DNA from: VBDM01 sp035499735
GTDB taxonomy: Bacteria; Pseudomonadota; Gammaproteobacteria; Burkholderiales; SG8-39
Reading direction: 5' to 3'
DNA: 64,000 nucleotides
Assembly: GCA_035499735.1 (NCBI GenBank)
Contig: DATJYC010000031.1
Span: 1 to 64,000, forward strand
Both the position numbers and the translations under genes were made by a program. Each line of letters opens with the position of its first letter. Position 1 is the stretch's first letter. Shown one piece after another: positions 43,258-51,625 of the stretch. Below the pieces are notes generated by a model. The model saw only the letters and a program-made list of their open reading frames with translations, ran no database searches and was not told where the DNA came from.

Positions 43258-44076
43258 ATGCGCGACAGCGACTTGCGAGCACCAACTTCAGATCGGCCGA
43301 GTTCCGCTGCACTGGGCTTGCGCATTGCGCAGCTATGGCGCTATCCGGTGAAGTCTCTCCTGGGCGAACGGCTACCCATGCTTCGCGTGGTCGGCGATGG
43401 GGTCGACGGGGACCGCATGTGGGGCATTCAGGATCGCAGCGACGGTCGAATACTCACCGCACGGCGCGAACCACGCTTGCTATTTGCGTCGTCGCGTGTC
43501 GCGCAGGATGGTGACCTTCCCGTCATCACCCTGCCCGACGGTCAGGAGCTCAAAGGACCCGGCCCAGCCACGGATGCCGCACTCTCGACATGGCTGGCCA
43601 AGCCGGTCGCATTGGTGGCCGCCGCGGAGAGTGACGCGGCACGCGCCGAATATTTTGCGGATGCCACTGACGACTCGAGCCGAGCCATTGAGTGGACCAT
43701 GCCGAAGGGGCGCTTTGTCGATGCATTCCCAGTGCTGGTCATGACCACCGCCGGCTTGCGCGGCGGTGCTGCCGCCCATTCCGCCGGCACCTGGGACGTG
43801 CGTCGCTTCCGCCCGAATGTCTTGATCCATGTTGATGGCGAGGGATGGCTCGAGGACGCCTGGGCAGAACGTCTGCTGAGCGTCGGCTCGGCGCAGCTGG
43901 TTCCGCGCCGGCGATGCATACGCTGCACGATGGTCAACCGAGCCCAGCCGGGGCTGGAACGGGATGTGAACATCTACAAGACCCTGCATCGAACCCATGG
44001 CGGCGAAGCCGGGATGTGGACCCAGGTCGTCCAGCCCGGGGTCGTCTCGGAGGGCGACTCTGTTCAGCTTGCGTAG
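43258..44076 (+). CDS. MOSC domain-containing protein (YcbX-like)
   Basis: 272 residues. An N-terminal MOSC beta-barrel (RIAQLWRYPVKSLLGERLP) leads to the MOSC domain with the conserved cysteine region RRRCIRCTMVNRAQPG. Such proteins carry molybdenum cofactor and reduce N-hydroxylated compounds, or transfer sulfur. GAGGAGGA at 43247-43254 decides for the ATG at 43258 over one at 43234. GC content is visibly lower than its neighbours and codon use is less extreme. It directly abuts a truncated VOC gene, so it was probably inserted or brought here by rearrangement. Confidence 0.88.
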   Translation: MRDSDLRAPTSDRPSSAALGLRIAQLWRYPVKSLLGERLPMLRVVGDGVDGDRMWGIQDRSDGRILTARREPRLLFASSRVAQDGDLPVITLPDGQELKGPGPATDAALSTWLAKPVALVAAAESDAARAEYFADATDDSSRAIEWTMPKGRFVDAFPVLVMTTAGLRGGAAAHSAGTWDVRRFRPNVLIHVDGEGWLEDAWAERLLSVGSAQLVPRRRCIRCTMVNRAQPGLERDVNIYKTLHRTHGGEAGMWTQVVQPGVVSEGDSVQLA

Positions 44077-44303
44077 CCTACGAGTTCGAGGCCCCTCAGC
44101 TCCCCTCTCCAACAGCGGAGGACCTGCTAGTCTTCTACCTGCCCGACCCGGTTCAGTGGCAGCAGGCGTGCGCGTCGATGCTTCAAGCCGGGTTCGTTGA
44201 AGTCTCGTCGTTCAACCCATATTGGGAGCAGCGCGGCAGGACCTTCGAGGACCACGATCACTATCGCGTGGTTCTTCAACAAGTTCCGTGGGACCCGTCA
44301 TGA
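44073..44303 (+). pseudogene. 5'-truncated VOC (glyoxalase) family gene
   Basis: About 76 codons in a different frame from MOSC, beginning at the MOSC stop, read AYEFEAPQLPSPTAEDLLVF and then FNPYWEQRGRTFEDHDHYRVVLQQ. This matches the C-terminal half of VOC proteins, where FED.D.YRVVL carries the metal ligand. The N-terminal half is missing: upstream of the junction every frame is MOSC or its shadow. It has no plausible start of its own. The stop overlaps the TctC ATG (ATGA), so the original VOC-TctC coupling survived the break. Confidence 0.75.
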
Positions 44304-45286
44304 GACTCCAGGGCAACGTCTCCACCCGCGTGATCGCCTCGGCGGCGCTGCTCGCCGCCTCCGGCGCGCTTCACGCTCAATACCCTTCGAAGCCGATCTC
44401 GCTCGTCGTGCCGTTCAGCGCGGGCAGCGACGCGGATCTCGCGGGCCGCAATCTCTCCGAGCACGCGTCGAAGTATCTGGACCAGACGGTCGTGGTCGTG
44501 AATCAGCCGGGGGCGTCGGGCGCGATCGGCACGATGACGGTACGCAATGCGCCGGCGGATGGCTACATGCTGCTGCTCGCGCGTATCGCCTCACAGGTGA
44601 TCCTGCCGGCGATGGACGCGAAGACACCGTACCGGTGGAGCGACTTCACGCTGCTCTCGGTGCTTGAGGTGAATCCCTATGTGTGCGCCGTGAAGGCCGA
44701 CGCGCCCTACAAGTCGATGAAGGACCTGATCGAGAGCATCGCGACGCACCCCGGCAAGCTGAATTTCGCCACGGTCGGCGCGGGCACGATACAGAGCTTC
44801 GGGCCGCAATACCTGTTCTCGATCCTCGGGCTGCCGAAGGACGCCGCCGTCGGCGTGCCGTACAAGGGCTCGGGCGACCTCACGGCCGCCTTGCTCGGCG
44901 GGCACGTGCAATTTGCCTGCAGCAATCTCGGTGCGCTCCTGCCGCACTTCAAATCCGGGGCGTTGCGGGCCCTGATGACGACGACGCGCGAGCGCCTTCC
45001 CGAGCTGCCCGAGGCGCCGACCGCGCGCGCCCTGGGCTGGCCCGCGATGGAAAGGCTCGCCGCGTGGTCGGCCCTGGCGGGGCCGCCGCGGCTGCCGAAG
45101 GAAGTCGTGCAGCGCTGGACCGGCGTGCTCGCGAAGCTGGCGCGCGACCCGGATTGGGTCGCCCGCAACGAGAAGCTCGGCGGAATTCCCGCGATCCGCT
45201 CGCCGGCGGAGACCGAGGAGTTCGTGCGCGAGCAGTACGAGCTCTATGAGCGGCTCGCGCTTCGCGCCGGCCTGCGCTCTCAATAG
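44300..45286 (+). CDS. TctC (Bug) family periplasmic receptor
   Basis: 328 residues from the ATG at 44300; signal peptide MRLQGNVSTRVIASAALLAASGALHAQ. Family blocks: KPISLVVPFSAGSDADLAGR, VVNQPGASGAIGTMTVRNAPADGYMLLL, GVPYKGSGDLTAALLGGHVQFA and a final ETEEFVREQYELYERL. The ATG lies in the stop of the truncated VOC remnant, so present expression probably depends on the MOSC transcript. Convergent with the TRAP operon. Confidence 0.88.
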   Translation: MRLQGNVSTRVIASAALLAASGALHAQYPSKPISLVVPFSAGSDADLAGRNLSEHASKYLDQTVVVVNQPGASGAIGTMTVRNAPADGYMLLLARIASQVILPAMDAKTPYRWSDFTLLSVLEVNPYVCAVKADAPYKSMKDLIESIATHPGKLNFATVGAGTIQSFGPQYLFSILGLPKDAAVGVPYKGSGDLTAALLGGHVQFACSNLGALLPHFKSGALRALMTTTRERLPELPEAPTARALGWPAMERLAAWSALAGPPRLPKEVVQRWTGVLAKLARDPDWVARNEKLGGIPAIRSPAETEEFVREQYELYERLALRAGLRSQ

Positions 45287-45308
45287 CTCCGGCGAACGAG
45301 GTCCGGTC

Positions 45309-46601
45309 TCACTTCATGAACCCCGGCAGGAACGTCGCCAGCTGCGGCCACGCGACCACGATCGCGAGCAGCGCGATAAGGGCGACGTTGAACGGGATGA
45401 CGCCGCGGAACACGGTGCCGATCGAGAGGCTGCGCAGCAGGTTCTTCACGACGAAGATGTTCATGCCCACGGGCGGCGAGATGAGCCCGATCTGGACGAC
45501 GATGACGATGACGATGCCGAACCACACGGGGTCGTAGCCGAGCGCGGTCACGACCGGGAAGAACAGCGGCACGGTCAGCAGGATCATCGACAGCTCTTCC
45601 ATCGCGGTGCCGAGCACCACGTAGATCACGCAGATCGCCGCGACCGCCATCCACGGCGTGTCCTTGAAGCGCAGCGCGAAGTCCTTGAGGTCCGCGGGCA
45701 TCGTGGTGTAATTGACGAAGTTCGCGAAGATCAGCGCGCCGATGAGGATCATGAAGAGCATGGAGGTGGTGCGCACGCTCTCGACGAGCACCTCGAGGAG
45801 CGCCTTCCACGTCAGCGCGCGCCGCGCGAGCGCGAACGCGAACGCCCCGCCCGCGCCGATGCCCGCGCCCTCGGTCGCGGTGAACAGGCCCGCGTAGATG
45901 CCGCCTATGACCAGCACGAAGAGCGCGATGACGGCCCACACGCGCTTCAGCGCCTCGACGCGCGCCGCCCAGGGGCTGCGCTCGCCCGGCGGCCCCGCGT
46001 CCGGGTCGCGCCAGGTCATCCACACCACGGCGAGGCACAAGAGCGCCGTCGCGACGATCCCCGGCAGGATGCCCCCGATGAAGAGCCTGCCGATGTTGGT
46101 CTCGGTCATGATCCCGTAGATCACCATGATGGTCGATGGCGGGATCAGGATGCCGAGCGTTCCGCCCGCGGCGATCGACCCCGCGGCAAGCACGTCCTTG
46201 TAGCCGTACTTGCGCATCGGCGGGTAGGCGACCTTGCTGAACGTCGCCGCGGTGGCGATCGACGAGCCGCAGATCGCGCCAAAGCCCGCGCACGCGACGA
46301 TGGTCGACATCGCGAGGCCCCCGCGCCGGTGCCCGAGGAAGGTGTAGGCGGCGTGGTACAGCTCCTCCGACATGCGCGCGCGCACGACGAAATTCCCCAT
46401 GAGGATGAAGAGCGGAATGACCGAGAGCGTATACGCGAGCCCGGTCTCGTACGTGGTCTGCCCGATCATCGCCGCCGCCGCGGCGAAGTTCACCTTGTAG
46501 GCGAACCCGAAGAAGCCCACGATGCCCATGGCGAACGCCATCGGCACGCGCAGCAGGGCGAGGAGCAGGAAGGCCGCGAGGCCGGCGAGCCCCTCGATCA
46601 C
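45309..46601 (-). CDS. dctM: TRAP transporter large permease (DctM)
   Basis: 430 residues, about 12 membrane helices. Typical DctM segments: GLLALLRVPMAFAMGI-type N-terminus, GSSIATAATFSKVAYPPMRKYGY, GGTLGILIPPSTIMVIYG and PPVGMNIFVVKN near the end. It forms the sodium-coupled channel with DctQ. The start is a GTG at 46601 overlapping the dctQ stop (GTGA); no ATG gives the right N-terminus. Confidence 0.93.
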   Translation of the reverse strand: MIEGLAGLAAFLLLALLRVPMAFAMGIVGFFGFAYKVNFAAAAAMIGQTTYETGLAYTLSVIPLFILMGNFVVRARMSEELYHAAYTFLGHRRGGLAMSTIVACAGFGAICGSSIATAATFSKVAYPPMRKYGYKDVLAAGSIAAGGTLGILIPPSTIMVIYGIMTETNIGRLFIGGILPGIVATALLCLAVVWMTWRDPDAGPPGERSPWAARVEALKRVWAVIALFVLVIGGIYAGLFTATEGAGIGAGGAFAFALARRALTWKALLEVLVESVRTTSMLFMILIGALIFANFVNYTTMPADLKDFALRFKDTPWMAVAAICVIYVVLGTAMEELSMILLTVPLFFPVVTALGYDPVWFGIVIVIVVQIGLISPPVGMNIFVVKNLLRSLSIGTVFRGVIPFNVALIALLAIVVAWPQLATFLPGFMK

Positions 46602-47098
46602 GCGCCCGGGCCCTCGCTCTCGCCCGGAAAATGGCGCTGCGGCGGGCGGAACAGGGTCGCGACGAGCGCCGCCGCGGTGAGCGCCATGAGCAGGCTCATC
46701 GCCCAGGTGAGCCAGGAAAGCCTGAACCCGAGCTGCGACGTGGTCTCGCCGCGCAGCGCGAGCTCCTCCGCGCGCAGGCCCAGCCGCCACGCGAGATAGC
46801 CCGTGCAGGCGATCCCGATCAGCGTGGCGAGCACGTGCTGGGCGCGGAACAGCCAGTGCGGGGTCACCGGGTCGAGCAGGTCGACGACGATGTGCTCGCT
46901 GCGCAGCGTCACCAGCGGGAGCCCGGCGAAGATGAGCGCCGCGAGCAGCAGCTCGGTCATCTCGAATCCGCCCGTCACCGGTGTGTTGAAGAAATAGCGC
47001 CCGACGACGTCGACGCAGGTGAGCAGCATCAGGCAGAGCATCAGCGCGGCCGCGACCAGCCCGAGCGCGGGCGCGACCGCGCGGTCGAAGCGCGGCAT
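46598..47098 (-). CDS. dctQ: TRAP transporter small permease (DctQ)
   Basis: 166 residues with four hydrophobic helices (ALGLVAAALMLCLMLLTCVDVVGR, MTELLLAALIFAGLPLV, HVLATLIGIACTGYLAWRLG and LSWLTWAMSLLMALTAAALV). The first contains the family's VDVVGRYFFNTPV. It lies between the receptor gene and the large permease, seven bases after dctP and overlapping dctM by four. Confidence 0.9.
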   Translation of the reverse strand: MPRFDRAVAPALGLVAAALMLCLMLLTCVDVVGRYFFNTPVTGGFEMTELLLAALIFAGLPLVTLRSEHIVVDLLDPVTPHWLFRAQHVLATLIGIACTGYLAWRLGLRAEELALRGETTSQLGFRLSWLTWAMSLLMALTAAALVATLFRPPQRHFPGESEGPGA

Positions 47099-47105
47099 AC
47101 GGCGG

Positions 47106-48125
47106 CTATTTCTTCTGCAGCGACGCGATCTCGGCGCGCAGGGCCTTGAGGACTGCGGCGCCGTCGACGCCCTTCGGCTTCGCCTTCCTCTCGATCCACT
47201 CGTGCTCGAGCTCCGAGGTCTTGGCGCGGATCTGGGCGACGAGCGCGGGGCTCGCGGTAGCCACGGAGAGCTTCGCTTCCTGCATCGCGGCGAGGCCCTT
47301 GGCGTCCGCGGCGTCCCAGGCCCGGCCCGACCGCCGCGCGAGCGCCTCGCCGAGCAGCGGGGCGATCAGCCTGCGATCGGACTCGGAGATCGAATTCCAC
47401 TTCGCCGGGTTCGCCATCCACACGAAGCTGGTGTTGTACAGCCCCCCCGGCACGAGCGTCACGTACTTGATCAGCGGGATGAACTTGAACGAGAGCGGCG
47501 ACTCCTTGGGGAAGAACACGCCGTCGATCACGCCCGAAGAGAGCAGCTCGTAGGACTCGGGCGCGGGCTTGAGGATGGGCACCGCGCCGAGCGCCTTGGC
47601 GACGTCGGTCACCACCCCGCCGCCGAGGCGGATCTTCAGTCCGTCGAAGTCCTTCAGCGAATTGATCGCGTGCTTCACGTTGTAGATCTGGCCGGGGCCG
47701 TGGGTGAACACCGAGAGCACCACCACGCCCTTGTGCTCGTCGGCCTTGGCGAGCATGCGCTCGTAGATGCGCTGGTACGCGACCGCCGTGACCTCGGCGG
47801 TGTCGCCCATGAACGGGAATTCCGGCGCCTCGGTGAGCGAGAAGCGCCCCGGCGTGTAGCCGTGCGAGGTGAACGAGAGATCGATGAGGCCGTCCGCGAC
47901 GGCGTCGAAGGTCTGCGGCGGCGCGACCGGCGCCTTGGGAAGCACGTTGCACCTCACTCGGCCGGAGGTGACCTTCGCGATGTCGTCGCACAGCGGCACG
48001 AGCATGTTCGCCGTGAGCGGGTGCGCGGGCGATACCCACGAGCTCGCGTTGAGCGTCACCTGCGCGGAAGCGTGCGCGGACGCGGCGAGCGCCGCGGCCA
48101 AGAACGGTCTCAGGATTCCTCTCAC
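47106..48125 (-). CDS. dctP: TRAP transporter substrate-binding protein (DctP)
   Basis: 339 residues with a signal peptide (VRGILRPFLAAALAASAHASAQ). DctP features: LNASSWVSPAHPLTANMLVPLCDDI, EAPEFPFMGDTAEVTAVAYQ, the ligand-arginine strand DGLKIRLGGG and GLYNTSFVWMANPAKWNSI. The start is GTG with GAGGGGGAGG upstream. The substrate is probably a carboxylate, not identifiable. A half-copy (CATTGGAC, 48151-48158) of the palindrome found upstream of ubiA-like/cytochrome genes lies in its leader. Confidence 0.9.
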   Translation of the reverse strand: MRGILRPFLAAALAASAHASAQVTLNASSWVSPAHPLTANMLVPLCDDIAKVTSGRVRCNVLPKAPVAPPQTFDAVADGLIDLSFTSHGYTPGRFSLTEAPEFPFMGDTAEVTAVAYQRIYERMLAKADEHKGVVVLSVFTHGPGQIYNVKHAINSLKDFDGLKIRLGGGVVTDVAKALGAVPILKPAPESYELLSSGVIDGVFFPKESPLSFKFIPLIKYVTLVPGGLYNTSFVWMANPAKWNSISESDRRLIAPLLGEALARRSGRAWDAADAKGLAAMQEAKLSVATASPALVAQIRAKTSELEHEWIERKAKPKGVDGAAVLKALRAEIASLQKK

Positions 48126-48196
48126 GGCCTCCCCCTCATGAAGTGTGGTGCATTGGACGGCGGATCAAGAATACAGGAAGACCGGATCGCGGTCCG

Positions 48197-49228
48197 CTAG
48201 AAACGCAGCCCGGGCCAAGCGGCGCCGCCGGCGAGCCCGAGGATGTAGAGCCAGCCGAACAGCCGGTTGTGCGTGAGGCAGGCGCGGTGGTACCAGAGCG
48301 GCCAGCCGACGTAGCCCTCCGGGGCCCTGGCGGGGCGAGGCCGGCTCATGAGCCTCATCGCTTGCCACGCGCGCGGAAACGCGACGGCGATGACCGCGGC
48401 GAAGGGGGTGAGCTGGCCGAGCGCGATCAGCACCACGGTGACCGCGTAGATGAGCGCGACCGTCGCCACGTTGAGCGCCCGGGCGGCGCGCTCGCCGAGG
48501 AGCACCGGGAGCGTCCGGATGCGCCGGCCCCCGTCGAAGTCCATCTGATCGATGTGCTTGCCGACGAGGATGGACATCACGCCGAGCCCGTAGGGCACCG
48601 ATGCGAGGAACGCCGCGGGCGAGACCTCTCCGGCGATCACGGCGTAGCCGCCGCCGATCATGAGCGGTCCCCACACCAGGAACACGGCCGGCTCGCCCAG
48701 GCCGATGCTCTTCAGCGGCACCGGCGCCGCGTCGTAGAGGAAGAGCAGCGCGATGCCCGCGGCGGCGAACGCCGCCGCGGTCCAGCCGCGCTCGACGATG
48801 AAGAATGCCATGATGGAAAGGCCGATCGCGGAGACGATCGCGAGCCCGGTGAGGAGCGTGCGCGAGTCGAGCACGCCGCTCGCGAGCGGGTGCACCGTGT
48901 AGCGCATCCGCGGCGAGTCCGGCGTGTCGTGGCCGCGCTTGTAGCCGAAGTAGTCGTTGCTGAGGTTGCTGATCATGTGCGCGGCGACGAAGCCAGCGAG
49001 CACGAGAACGAAGTCGAGCGGATCGAACCGGCGCGCGCCGAGCGCGAGCAGCCCGGCGATGATCGCCGCCTGGGCGGAGATGACGAGGATGACGCTGCGC
49101 GCCGAATAGAGGAACTTGGACGCGGCGTCGAGGCGCCGGACTTCCTCGACGCCCGGACGGTAGAACCCGGCGAAGGCCCCGACCCAAAGGCCGAGCTTCG
49201 ATCGACTTGCCGCAGACCCCTCGCTCAT
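48197..49228 (-). CDS. UbiA family prenyltransferase
   Basis: 343 residues from the ATG at 49228 (MSEGSAASRSKLG), about eight or nine membrane helices. Two Asp-rich motifs bind Mg-prenyl diphosphate: SNDYFGYKRGHDTPDS (near residue 100) and KHIDQMDFDGGRRIRTLP (near 225). It is closer to MenA-type than to UbiA or CyoE in these motifs, but no menaquinone genes are nearby, so the aromatic acceptor is open. Divergent from the cytochrome c operon across a 140-base gap with a perfect palindrome. Confidence 0.87.
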   Translation of the reverse strand: MSEGSAASRSKLGLWVGAFAGFYRPGVEEVRRLDAASKFLYSARSVILVISAQAAIIAGLLALGARRFDPLDFVLVLAGFVAAHMISNLSNDYFGYKRGHDTPDSPRMRYTVHPLASGVLDSRTLLTGLAIVSAIGLSIMAFFIVERGWTAAAFAAAGIALLFLYDAAPVPLKSIGLGEPAVFLVWGPLMIGGGYAVIAGEVSPAAFLASVPYGLGVMSILVGKHIDQMDFDGGRRIRTLPVLLGERAARALNVATVALIYAVTVVLIALGQLTPFAAVIAVAFPRAWQAMRLMSRPRPARAPEGYVGWPLWYHRACLTHNRLFGWLYILGLAGGAAWPGLRF

Positions 49229-49246
49229 GCGCTCCCCCGTGCGGGG

Positions 49247-49266
49247 CATTGGACCTTGGTCCAATG
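49247..49266. promoter_or_regulatory. Perfect 20-base palindrome between divergent operons (possible operator)
   Basis: Arms CATTGGACC and GGTCCAATG separated by TT. The two-base spacer makes an RNA hairpin unlikely and a dimeric repressor or activator site likely. It lies 19 bases from the prenyltransferase ATG and about 100 from the cytochrome c ATG. Confidence 0.5.
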
Positions 49267-49368
49267 GAATCGCCCCGACCGATAAATTACAGTTCCAGCA
49301 ACAGGTCGGCAACCCTGAGGCCATGCGCTAGAATTCCTGCGTCTTCCAACTTCCGAACGAGGAGCACC

Positions 49369-49650
49369 ATGAAGGCACTGCGAACTGTCTTTGCTGTCAC
49401 CCTTGCGATCGCGGCCGGGTCGGCTCTCGCCCAGTCCGGCGCCGAGGTGGTGAAGTCCAAGGGCTGCCTGAACTGCCACGCGGTCGACACGAAGAAGGTC
49501 GGGCCGTCGTTCAAGGACATCGCCGCCAAGTTCCAGGGCAAGTCCGCCGCCCTGGTCGAGCAGCTCAAGACCGCGAAGGGCCACCCCAAGGTCAACGCCT
49601 CCGAGGCCGAGATCAAGGCGGCGGTCGACTACGTGCTGTCGCAGAAGTAA
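49369..49650 (+). CDS. Small class I-like cytochrome c
   Basis: 93 residues with a signal peptide (MKALRTVFAVTLAIAAGSALAQ) and a single heme site CLNCHAVDTKKVGPSF. The fold resembles cytochrome c551/c552. The mature chain contains no methionine, so the usual axial Met is absent; the C-terminal KGHPKVNAS offers a His instead. A CGAGGAG ribosome site and a -10-like TAGAAT (49329-49334) precede it. It is six bases upstream of a NapC-like tetraheme gene, a likely electron-transfer partner. Confidence 0.9.
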   Translation: MKALRTVFAVTLAIAAGSALAQSGAEVVKSKGCLNCHAVDTKKVGPSFKDIAAKFQGKSAALVEQLKTAKGHPKVNASEAEIKAAVDYVLSQK

Positions 49651-49656
49651 GACCCG

Positions 49657-50184
49657 ATGGCGGCCGACCGCCGGTCTATCCTCCTGCTGCTGGGCGCCGG
49701 CATCGTCGTCGGCTTCGTGGCGACCGCCGGCACGCAGGTCATGGTCGAGCTGACCGGCACCAACGCGTTCTGCGGCGGCGCCTGCCACTCGATGCAATCG
49801 GTGGCGAAGGAGTACGCCGAGAGCATCCACGGCGCCAACCGCACCGGCGTGCACGCCGGCTGCCACGACTGCCACATCCCCAAGGGGTACCCGGAGCTGC
49901 TCTGGTACAAGGCGAAGGCCGGGACCAAGGACATCATCGGCGAGCTGCGCGGCGTGATCGCCACCCAGGAGCTGTTCGAGAAGGAGCGCGCCCGCCTTGC
50001 GCAGGCGGTCTGGGACGAGTACAAGGCCAACGGCTCGCGCAACTGCCGCAACTGCCACGAGTTCACGCGCGCGACGCTGGCGAAGCAGAAGGACTTCGTG
50101 CAGCCGATGCACCAGCAGGTGCTCGAGGGCAAGGCGACCTGCATCGACTGCCACAAGGGCGTCGCGCACAAGGCTCCCGGCTAG
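49657..50184 (+). CDS. NapC/NirT family tetraheme cytochrome c
   Basis: 175 residues: an N-terminal membrane anchor (about 8-30), then four heme sites, CGGACH, CHDCH, CRNCH and CIDCH. The first is CX3CH followed by S-M, where family members usually have CX2CHxM. NapC/NrfH-like proteins take electrons from quinol to periplasmic reductases; no reductase gene is adjacent. The ribosome site is weak, so translation may be coupled to the preceding cytochrome. The stop overlaps the opposing FAH gene. Confidence 0.9.
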   Translation: MAADRRSILLLLGAGIVVGFVATAGTQVMVELTGTNAFCGGACHSMQSVAKEYAESIHGANRTGVHAGCHDCHIPKGYPELLWYKAKAGTKDIIGELRGVIATQELFEKERARLAQAVWDEYKANGSRNCRNCHEFTRATLAKQKDFVQPMHQQVLEGKATCIDCHKGVAHKAPG

Positions 50185-51125
50185 TGCACGGCGTCGGGCG
50201 AGACGATGTAGGTGCGCAGCGTCGCCACGCCCTCGATCGAGCACTCCACCACGTCCCCGGGCTTGAGGAACAGCTCGGCCGCGTTCGCCTTGCCCACCGC
50301 GACTCCGCCGGGCGCGCCGGTCGAGAACATGTCTCCGGGCTCGATCGGGATATGGCGCGAGAAGTGCTCGAGGATCTCGGGCAGCTTCCAGATCTGGTCG
50401 CGCGTGTTGACGCGCATGCGCTCCTGCCCGTTCACCCTGCACACCATCCACAGGTCGTAGGGGTCGGGGATCTCGTCCATCGTGACGATCTCCGGGCCCA
50501 GAGGCCCGAAGCCCGGGATGTTCTTGCCGGTCCAGAAGCGCGAGCCTGAAGCGACCTCGCGCTTCTGCGCATCGCGGTCGGTAAGGTCGTTCAGTATGGT
50601 TACGCCGGCGACGTGGTCGAACGCGTCCTTCTTCTTCGCGCCGAGCGCGCGCTTGCCGATGACGAACACGAGCTCCGGCTCGTAGTCGAGCGCGACGACG
50701 CCGTCGGGGCGCGCCACCTTCGCGTTGTGCCCGGCGAGGCAGGAGTTGAGCTTGACGAATGCGGTCGGCTCCCGGGGAGTCTCGGTGAGCAGGTCGTTCC
50801 TCCTCAGCTCCTCGAGGTGGGTGCGGTAGTTCTTGCCGACGCACAGGAACTTGTCCGCGTCGGGAACGGGCGGCAGGAAGCGGATCTCGCGTTCGTCGAG
50901 CAGCGCCGCGGCGAAGCCGTCGCGGTCGGCCTTCGCCTGCTCGTAGAGCTTCCTCGCCTGCTTCATGGCGGGCTTGCCCGCGGCGAGCAGGTCGCGCATC
51001 CGCGAAGGGGGCGTCGCCTCCCCAGCGACGCCGGCGGCCGCGGCGAGATCGAGCACCTGGCGCGATACACGCGCGCCGATCCGCGGGGCGTCCACCCCCC
51101 GTATCCTGAACGTGAGCAGGCGCAT
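50181..51125 (-). CDS. Fumarylacetoacetate hydrolase (FAH) family protein
   Basis: 314 residues. C-terminal FAH domain with LCVGKNYRTHLEE, YEPELVFVIGKRA (metal-binding Glu residues), GVTILNDLTDRDAQ, GPEIVTMDEIPDPYDLWMV and EPGDMFSTGAPGGVAVGK. Members hydrolyse, decarboxylate or isomerise beta-keto acids and related products of aromatic breakdown. It lies just downstream of a VOC gene (11-base gap), a pairing seen in catabolic gene sets. Substrate not determinable. Confidence 0.9.
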   Translation of the reverse strand: MRLLTFRIRGVDAPRIGARVSRQVLDLAAAAGVAGEATPPSRMRDLLAAGKPAMKQARKLYEQAKADRDGFAAALLDEREIRFLPPVPDADKFLCVGKNYRTHLEELRRNDLLTETPREPTAFVKLNSCLAGHNAKVARPDGVVALDYEPELVFVIGKRALGAKKKDAFDHVAGVTILNDLTDRDAQKREVASGSRFWTGKNIPGFGPLGPEIVTMDEIPDPYDLWMVCRVNGQERMRVNTRDQIWKLPEILEHFSRHIPIEPGDMFSTGAPGGVAVGKANAAELFLKPGDVVECSIEGVATLRTYIVSPDAVH

Positions 51126-51136
51126 GGCCGCCGCCG

Positions 51137-51604
51137 CTACTTCCGGGCCGCCAGCTTCTCCGCGGTGATCTCGGGCTCGATCCCCACCGCCTCGGCGGCG
51201 TCGAAATTCAGCTCGACCTTGATGCCGTTGGGGTCGTACATGAACAGCTGGTAGAGCGCCTGGCCATTGGCGCGCCGCTCGCTGAACTCGATCCTGTGCT
51301 TGCGCAGGTGAGCCATGGTCTGCGCGAGGCCCCTCGCGCGGAATGCGATGTGGTCGATTGCGCCGGTTCCCGCGCCCGCATCCTGCGCAAGCCTCCCCAG
51401 GTAAGTCCTCTGGTTGTCGCTCGCGTGCCTCGCGCTCCTGCCGATGTGCACGACGTCCTTTCCGTCGAGGTACATCCAGTACACGGGAAAGCCGAAGTCC
51501 GGGTGCCAGCCTTCCTGCATGCCCAGGACGTCGCGGTACCAGTCGCGCGTGCGCTCCATGTCGTCGGCGGCGACGAGATAGTGCTCGATGTGGGAGAGCG
51601 GCAT
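51137..51604 (-). CDS. VOC (glyoxalase/dioxygenase) family protein
   Basis: 155 residues, one VOC module pair. MPLSHIEHYLVAADDMERTRDWYRDVLGM starts the first beta-alpha-beta unit; AIDHIAFRARG and a final QLFMYDPNGIKVELNF contain the usual His and Glu metal ligands. It could be a dioxygenase, isomerase or lyase of small aromatics. It precedes the FAH-family gene on the same strand, which fits a catabolic pair. Confidence 0.9.
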   Translation of the reverse strand: MPLSHIEHYLVAADDMERTRDWYRDVLGMQEGWHPDFGFPVYWMYLDGKDVVHIGRSARHASDNQRTYLGRLAQDAGAGTGAIDHIAFRARGLAQTMAHLRKHRIEFSERRANGQALYQLFMYDPNGIKVELNFDAAEAVGIEPEITAEKLAARK

Positions 51605-51625
51605 GGCGTCAGTGTAGCACCGAGT

